Below are positions 60,467-64,000 of a DNA stretch of 64,000 nt, piece after piece (position 1 is the first letter of the stretch; each line of letters begins with the position of its first letter). The position numbers were made by a program, and so were the translations under genes. The DNA is from RYN-230 sp963717125 (GTDB lineage: Bacteria > Actinomycetota > Actinomycetes > Streptosporangiales > Streptosporangiaceae): assembly GCA_963717125.1 (NCBI GenBank), contig CAVQVG010000006.1, positions 186,001-250,000 on the forward strand, in the 5' to 3' direction. Below the pieces are notes generated by a model. It had not been told where the DNA came from and did no database searches. It saw only the letters and a list, made by a program, of their open reading frames with translations.

Positions 60467-63006
60467 GCACCGGGCTGCTGGAGCGGCCGGCCCCGGCGGG
60501 AACCGGTAACGGCGGCGTTCCCGCGCGCCGGGCCGTGCTCCGCTGGGCGTGGCGGATGTTCCGCCGCGAGTGGCGCCAGCAACTGCTGGTGCTGGGGTTG
60601 ATCGTGGTCGCGGTAGCCGCCATCGTGGTCGGTTCGGCGGTGGCCCGCGACACGCCGCCGGCCGCCAACGCCGCCTTCGGCACGGCCACCGACATGGCCA
60701 CGTTCCAGGCCCCTGACCCGCACCTGGCCAGCCAGATCGCCGCGCTGCAGCACCGGTTCGGCCGGGTCGACGTGATCGAGAACCAGACGGTGGCCATCCC
60801 GGGCTCGATCAACACCTACGACCTGCGCGCGCAGAACCCGCACGGCCGGTACGGGCAGCCGCTGCTGTCCCTGGTCTCCGGGCACTACCCGGCCGGCCCG
60901 GGCCAGGTCGCGGTGACCAGCGGGGTCGCCTCGGCGCTGCACCTGACGATCGGCAGCACGCTGCGCTCGGCCGGCACGTCCCGGCGGGTGGTCGGCGTGG
61001 TGCAGAACCCGCAGAGCCTGCTGGATGAGTTCGCTCTGGTGGTGCCGGGCCAGGTCACCGCGCCGACCCAGGTCACCGTGCTGTTCGACGCGCACGGGGT
61101 GCGCGCGTCCTCGATCGGCCCGAACGTGCAGACCCCGGCGTCGGCGTCGGCGAACAGCAGCAACGCGCTCAACCCGACCACGATCGTGCTCGCCCTGGCC
61201 ACGGTGGGCATGCTGCTCATCGCGCTGGTCGCGGTGGGCGGCTTCACCGTGCTGGCCCAGCGCAGGCTGCGCTCGCTCGGCATGCTGGGCGCGCTCGGCG
61301 CTACCGACCGGAACGTCCGGCTGGTGGTCCGGATCAACGGCGTGCTGGTCGGCGTGACCGGCGCGGTGGTGGGCCTGGTGGTGGGGCTGGCCGCCTGGCT
61401 GGCCTACCGGCCGGTCGTCGAATCGGACGCGCATCACCTGATCGGCCCGTTTCAGCTGCCCTGGGTGGTGATCGGCCCGGCCATGGCGCTGGCCGTACTG
61501 GCGACCTACTTCGCCGCCGCCCGGCCCGCCCGGGCCATCACCCGGATCCCGATCGTGACCGCGCTGGCTGGGCGGCCCGCCCCGCCCAAGCAGGTGCGCC
61601 GTTCGGCCGTGCCCGGCCTGGTCGTACTGGCCGTGGCCGTGGTCCTGTTCGGCTACACCGGCACGACCAACGGCAACGGCAGCGGCGCAGCGCTGGAGTT
61701 GGTGCTCGGCTTCGTCGCGCTCATCGCGGCGGTCATCCTGCTCGCCCCGTTCTGCCTGACCGTGCTGGCCTGGGCCGGCCGCCGGGCCCCGATCGCGGCC
61801 CGGCTGGCCCTTCGCGACCTGAACCGCTACCGGGCCCGCTCCGGTTCGGCGCTGGCCGCCGTCACGCTCGGCGTGCTGATCGCCATGATGGTCATCGTGC
61901 TGTCCGCGCAGCGGTTCGGCAACGTGCTCGACTACGCCGGGCCCAACGTGGCGTCCAACCAGCTCATCGTGTACACGCCGAATGGGCAGGGTGGCGGCGG
62001 CCCCGGGCCCGGCCAGCCGGTGGTCACGGGCACCCCGCGGTCGTGGGCACGCACCGCGCACAGCATCGCGGCCGCGCTCGGCTCGCACGAGGTCGTGCCG
62101 CTGATCCAGCCGAACGCGAGCCTGGACCACGCGGCGTCCGGCCGGCAGTGGAACGGCACGATCTACCTGGCCACTCCGCAGTTGCTGCACGCATTCGGCA
62201 TCCCGGCCAGTCAGGTCGATCCGAACGCGGACGTCCTGAGCATGCGGCCCGGGCTGTCCGGGCTGAGCAAGATGCAGCTGACCTATAACGGTGGCGGTGG
62301 CCAGAAGGGCGGCCCGGGCCCGGGCGGCCCGGGTGGCCCGGGCCAGCAGTCCTTCCCGTGCCCGAAGGGCAGCTGCCTGGCCAACCCCGTGATCCAGGAG
62401 ATCGGCGCGCTGCCGTCGGGCACGTCGGCGCCCAACACGGTGTTCACCGAGCACGCTGTCCGCACCCTGCATCTGACCGGCGCGGGCAGTGGGAACACGG
62501 TGGCCTGGTTCATCCAGACGCCGAACCCGCCCACCGCGGCGCAGATCACCAACGCCCGGCTCACCGCGGGGGCCGCGGGGATGTCCATCGAGACCAAGAA
62601 CAGCATCCCGACCTCGGCGGACATCATCAACTGGGCCACCGTGTTCGGCATCGTGCTGGCGCTGGGCATCCTGGCCATGTCGGTCGGCCTCATCCGCAGC
62701 GAGACCGCCAGCGACCTGCGCACCCTGGCCGCCACCGGGGCGAGCAGCTGGACCCGGCGCACCATCACCGCGGTCACCGCCGGGGCGCTGGCGCTGGCCG
62801 GGGCGGTGCTCGGCACGGTGGCGGCGTACGCCGCCATCATCGGCTACTCCTGGGACAACCAGCTCGACGGCCTGTCCGAGCTGACCAACGTGCCGACCAC
62901 CAACCTGCTGATCATCCTGGTCGGCATGCCGCTGGTGGCGGCCGCCGGGGGCTGGCTGCTGGCGGGCCGGGAGCCGGACGCGATGGCGCGCCAGCCGATC
63001 GAGTAA
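60463..63006 (+). CDS. FtsX/MacB-type ABC permease (intact)
   Basis: 847 residues from GTG 60463, which overlaps the ATPase stop. First helix LLVLGLIVVAVAAIVVGSAV near 43-62, extracellular domain, FtsX domain 1 (about 245-400: LALATVGMLLIALVAVGGF, RSLGMLGALGATDRNVR), second half beginning RLALRDLNRYRARSGSALAAV near 452, a Gly/Pro-rich extracellular insert (GGGGQKGGPGPGGPGG), and FtsX domain 2 to the C-terminus (RTLAATGASSWTRRTI). With the ATPase it forms an efflux or lipid-extraction complex of unknown substrate, under PadR control. Confidence 0.9.
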   Translation: MSTGLLERPAPAGTGNGGVPARRAVLRWAWRMFRREWRQQLLVLGLIVVAVAAIVVGSAVARDTPPAANAAFGTATDMATFQAPDPHLASQIAALQHRFGRVDVIENQTVAIPGSINTYDLRAQNPHGRYGQPLLSLVSGHYPAGPGQVAVTSGVASALHLTIGSTLRSAGTSRRVVGVVQNPQSLLDEFALVVPGQVTAPTQVTVLFDAHGVRASSIGPNVQTPASASANSSNALNPTTIVLALATVGMLLIALVAVGGFTVLAQRRLRSLGMLGALGATDRNVRLVVRINGVLVGVTGAVVGLVVGLAAWLAYRPVVESDAHHLIGPFQLPWVVIGPAMALAVLATYFAAARPARAITRIPIVTALAGRPAPPKQVRRSAVPGLVVLAVAVVLFGYTGTTNGNGSGAALELVLGFVALIAAVILLAPFCLTVLAWAGRRAPIAARLALRDLNRYRARSGSALAAVTLGVLIAMMVIVLSAQRFGNVLDYAGPNVASNQLIVYTPNGQGGGGPGPGQPVVTGTPRSWARTAHSIAAALGSHEVVPLIQPNASLDHAASGRQWNGTIYLATPQLLHAFGIPASQVDPNADVLSMRPGLSGLSKMQLTYNGGGGQKGGPGPGGPGGPGQQSFPCPKGSCLANPVIQEIGALPSGTSAPNTVFTEHAVRTLHLTGAGSGNTVAWFIQTPNPPTAAQITNARLTAGAAGMSIETKNSIPTSADIINWATVFGIVLALGILAMSVGLIRSETASDLRTLAATGASSWTRRTITAVTAGALALAGAVLGTVAAYAAIIGYSWDNQLDGLSELTNVPTTNLLIILVGMPLVAAAGGWLLAGREPDAMARQPIE

Positions 63007-63020
63007 TCCGCGGGGCGCGA

Positions 63021-63051
63021 GCGGGGCCCGGCCCACCGGGCCGGGCCCCGC
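63021..63051 (+). terminator. Strong hairpin terminator after the efflux operon
   Basis: GCGGGGCCCGGCCC and GGGCCGGGCCCCGC: 14-bp perfect stem with a three-base loop, 14 bp after the stop. Confidence 0.85.
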
Positions 63052-63078
63052 CGCATTCCCATCAGGCGCGGTCGCGGT

Positions 63079-63226
63079 TCAGTGGCCCGCCCGCCCGGCC
63101 AGCCCGGGCAGCACCTGGGTGTGCTCGACGCGCACCGCCTGCAGCGCGTCCGGGTCGAGGCCGAGCAGGGCCAGGATGGTCGGCGCGATCTGCGTCGTCT
63201 CGACCGGGGCGGCGACGCCCCGGTGA
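63079..63226 (-). pseudogene. Phosphodiesterase/alkaline-phosphatase-family C-terminal remnant
   Basis: About 48 residues ending at TGA 63079: VETTQIAPTILALLGLDPDA, then VRVEHTQVLPGL. This is the usual C-terminus of type I phosphodiesterase/nucleotide pyrophosphatase-like proteins. Upstream of about 63226 the similarity stops and the PadR promoter region begins, so the body of the gene is gone. Confidence 0.6.
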
Positions 63227-63274
63227 CAACCTGGTGCCGCGGCTTGCCCCGGTACTGGCCACGTCGTAAGCTAG

Positions 63275-63284
63275 CGATATATCG
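63275..63284. promoter_or_regulatory. Possible PadR autoregulatory site
   Basis: CGATATATCG palindrome 43 bp before the PadR start, in an otherwise GC-rich region. Confidence 0.4.
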
Positions 63285-63326
63285 TGATCGTGTCGCGAGC
63301 GTTATGGTAGCCATCTGGAGGTGGGC

Positions 63327-64000
63327 ATGTCGGCAGCGTGGGGCCCGGCGGGGGAGTTCGATCCCGGGCTGTCGGGTCTCGCCCGCTGCCTGGGCGGCCT
63401 GCTGGGGCACCTGGGCGCGCTGGCCAGCGGCCGGTCGGCCGCCGGGGGCGGCGGCCGCCGCGGTGGCCCCCGGGAACGGGGCGGCTGGGGCCCGCCCGGC
63501 GCGCGCGGCTGGCCGGGCGGCCGGGACGGGGCCGCCTGGTGGCCGGGGCCACCCGGGCCGGTCCGTGCGCCGAAGGCTGGCCGCGGTGACGTGCGCGCCG
63601 CGATCCTGGCCCTGCTGCGCGAGGAGCCGCGCAACGGGTACCAGATCATGTCCGAGATCGAGGAGCGCAGCGGCGGCGCCTGGCGGCCCAGCCCCGGCGC
63701 GGTCTACCCGGCACTGGCCCAGCTGGCCGACGAGGGCCTGATCACCGGGGTCGAGTCGGCCGGCAGCCGCACGTTCCAGCTGACCAAGGCCGGCCAGCAG
63801 CACATCGCGGACAACCCAGAGTCGGCCCGGCCCGCCTGGGAGGCGATGGCCGAAGGCCCGCCCGGCGAGGTGCGCGGCCTGCTAGCGCAGGCGGCCCGGC
63901 TCGGCGGCAGCGTCGCGCAGATCGCGCACGCGGGCACCCCGGAGCAGATCCGCGCGGCCGGCGAGCTGCTGGCCGCGACCCGGCGCGGCATCTACCAGAT
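63327..64000 (+). CDS. PadR-family regulator with Gly/Arg-rich N-terminus (3' end outside window)
   Basis: From ATG 63327 (TGGAGG upstream). Residues 1-85 are Gly/Arg/Trp/Pro-rich (GGGGRRGGPRERGGWGPPG), followed by the winged helix GDVRAAILALLREEPRNGYQIM, GAVYPALAQLADEGLI and RTFQLTKAGQ, and the start of the helical C-terminal region. This Gly-rich PadR subtype is common in actinobacteria. The stop lies beyond the window. Confidence 0.88.
   Translation, partial: MSAAWGPAGEFDPGLSGLARCLGGLLGHLGALASGRSAAGGGGRRGGPRERGGWGPPGARGWPGGRDGAAWWPGPPGPVRAPKAGRGDVRAAILALLREEPRNGYQIMSEIEERSGGAWRPSPGAVYPALAQLADEGLITGVESAGSRTFQLTKAGQQHIADNPESARPAWEAMAEGPPGEVRGLLAQAARLGGSVAQIAHAGTPEQIRAAGELLAATRRGIYQ

Noticed and set aside
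59968..63036. Minus-strand frame of about 1000 codons opposite the FtsX permease
   Set aside because: His/Arg/Gly-rich shadow frame; the plus strand has the permease with correct helices and coupled start.

Overview
The window is chromosomal DNA from a high-GC Gram-positive actinobacterium. Most genes look well above 70% GC. They include Ser/Thr kinases with beta-propeller tails, an Rv1747-like FHA-ABC exporter, a SigK/RskA pair, Lsr2, an Rv2229c/Rv2228c-like zinc-ribbon and RNase H-phosphatase pair, and an A-type RNase P RNA. Several genes appear to be leaderless, with a TANNNT box 6 to 8 nt before the start codon. I cannot assign genus or order.

Layout. 1-12.2 kb: two paralogous transmembrane kinases flank an FHA-FHA-ABC exporter, a flippase-like protein with a pseudokinase-like insert, a secreted G1 peptidase and a metallo-beta-lactamase-fold enzyme. 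This is a candidate phospho-signalling and cell-envelope module. 12.2-17.8 kb: hydrolase, small membrane protein, broken orphan FtsX permease, DUF2000 gene and a broken AraC regulator, ending in a perfect 62-bp palindrome. 17.9-24.5 kb: GT39 glycosyltransferase and a two-component locus with one response regulator between two histidine kinases whose catalytic halves are almost identical; one kinase is frameshifted. 24.5-31.8 kb: redox genes (ferredoxin, NuoF-like, ferric-reductase-like membrane protein, ApbE, nitroreductase), an MFS exporter and a CYTH protein. 32-38.2 kb: nucleophile-less hydrolase, molybdopterin oxidoreductase divergent from sigK-rskA, then the RNase H pair.

38.2-47.5 kb is an accessory region. 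The 3' end of rnpB is repeated at 42.3 kb. The interval holds an integrase remnant and a clearly lower-GC three-gene operon: amino-acid-kinase-fold protein, two-TM protein with a DUF5919-like domain, and NUDIX hydrolase, joined by two ATGA overlaps. This operon is the best candidate here for an undescribed system. Beyond the repeat lie a decayed ASCH gene, a truncated nucleotide kinase and a PadR-ABC-FtsX efflux operon. 47.7-64 kb returns to ordinary content: fumC, aquaporin, Lsr2, an XRE-membrane protein pair, PLP decarboxylase, a TetR-regulated hydrolase, CocE-like hydrolase, RidA, a second PadR-ABC-FtsX operon and a further PadR gene cut by the window end.

Caveat: at least eight genes are broken by one-base indels in GC-rich or repetitive tracts. 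Some may be sequencing or assembly errors, so each 'pseudogene' call below should be read with that in mind.
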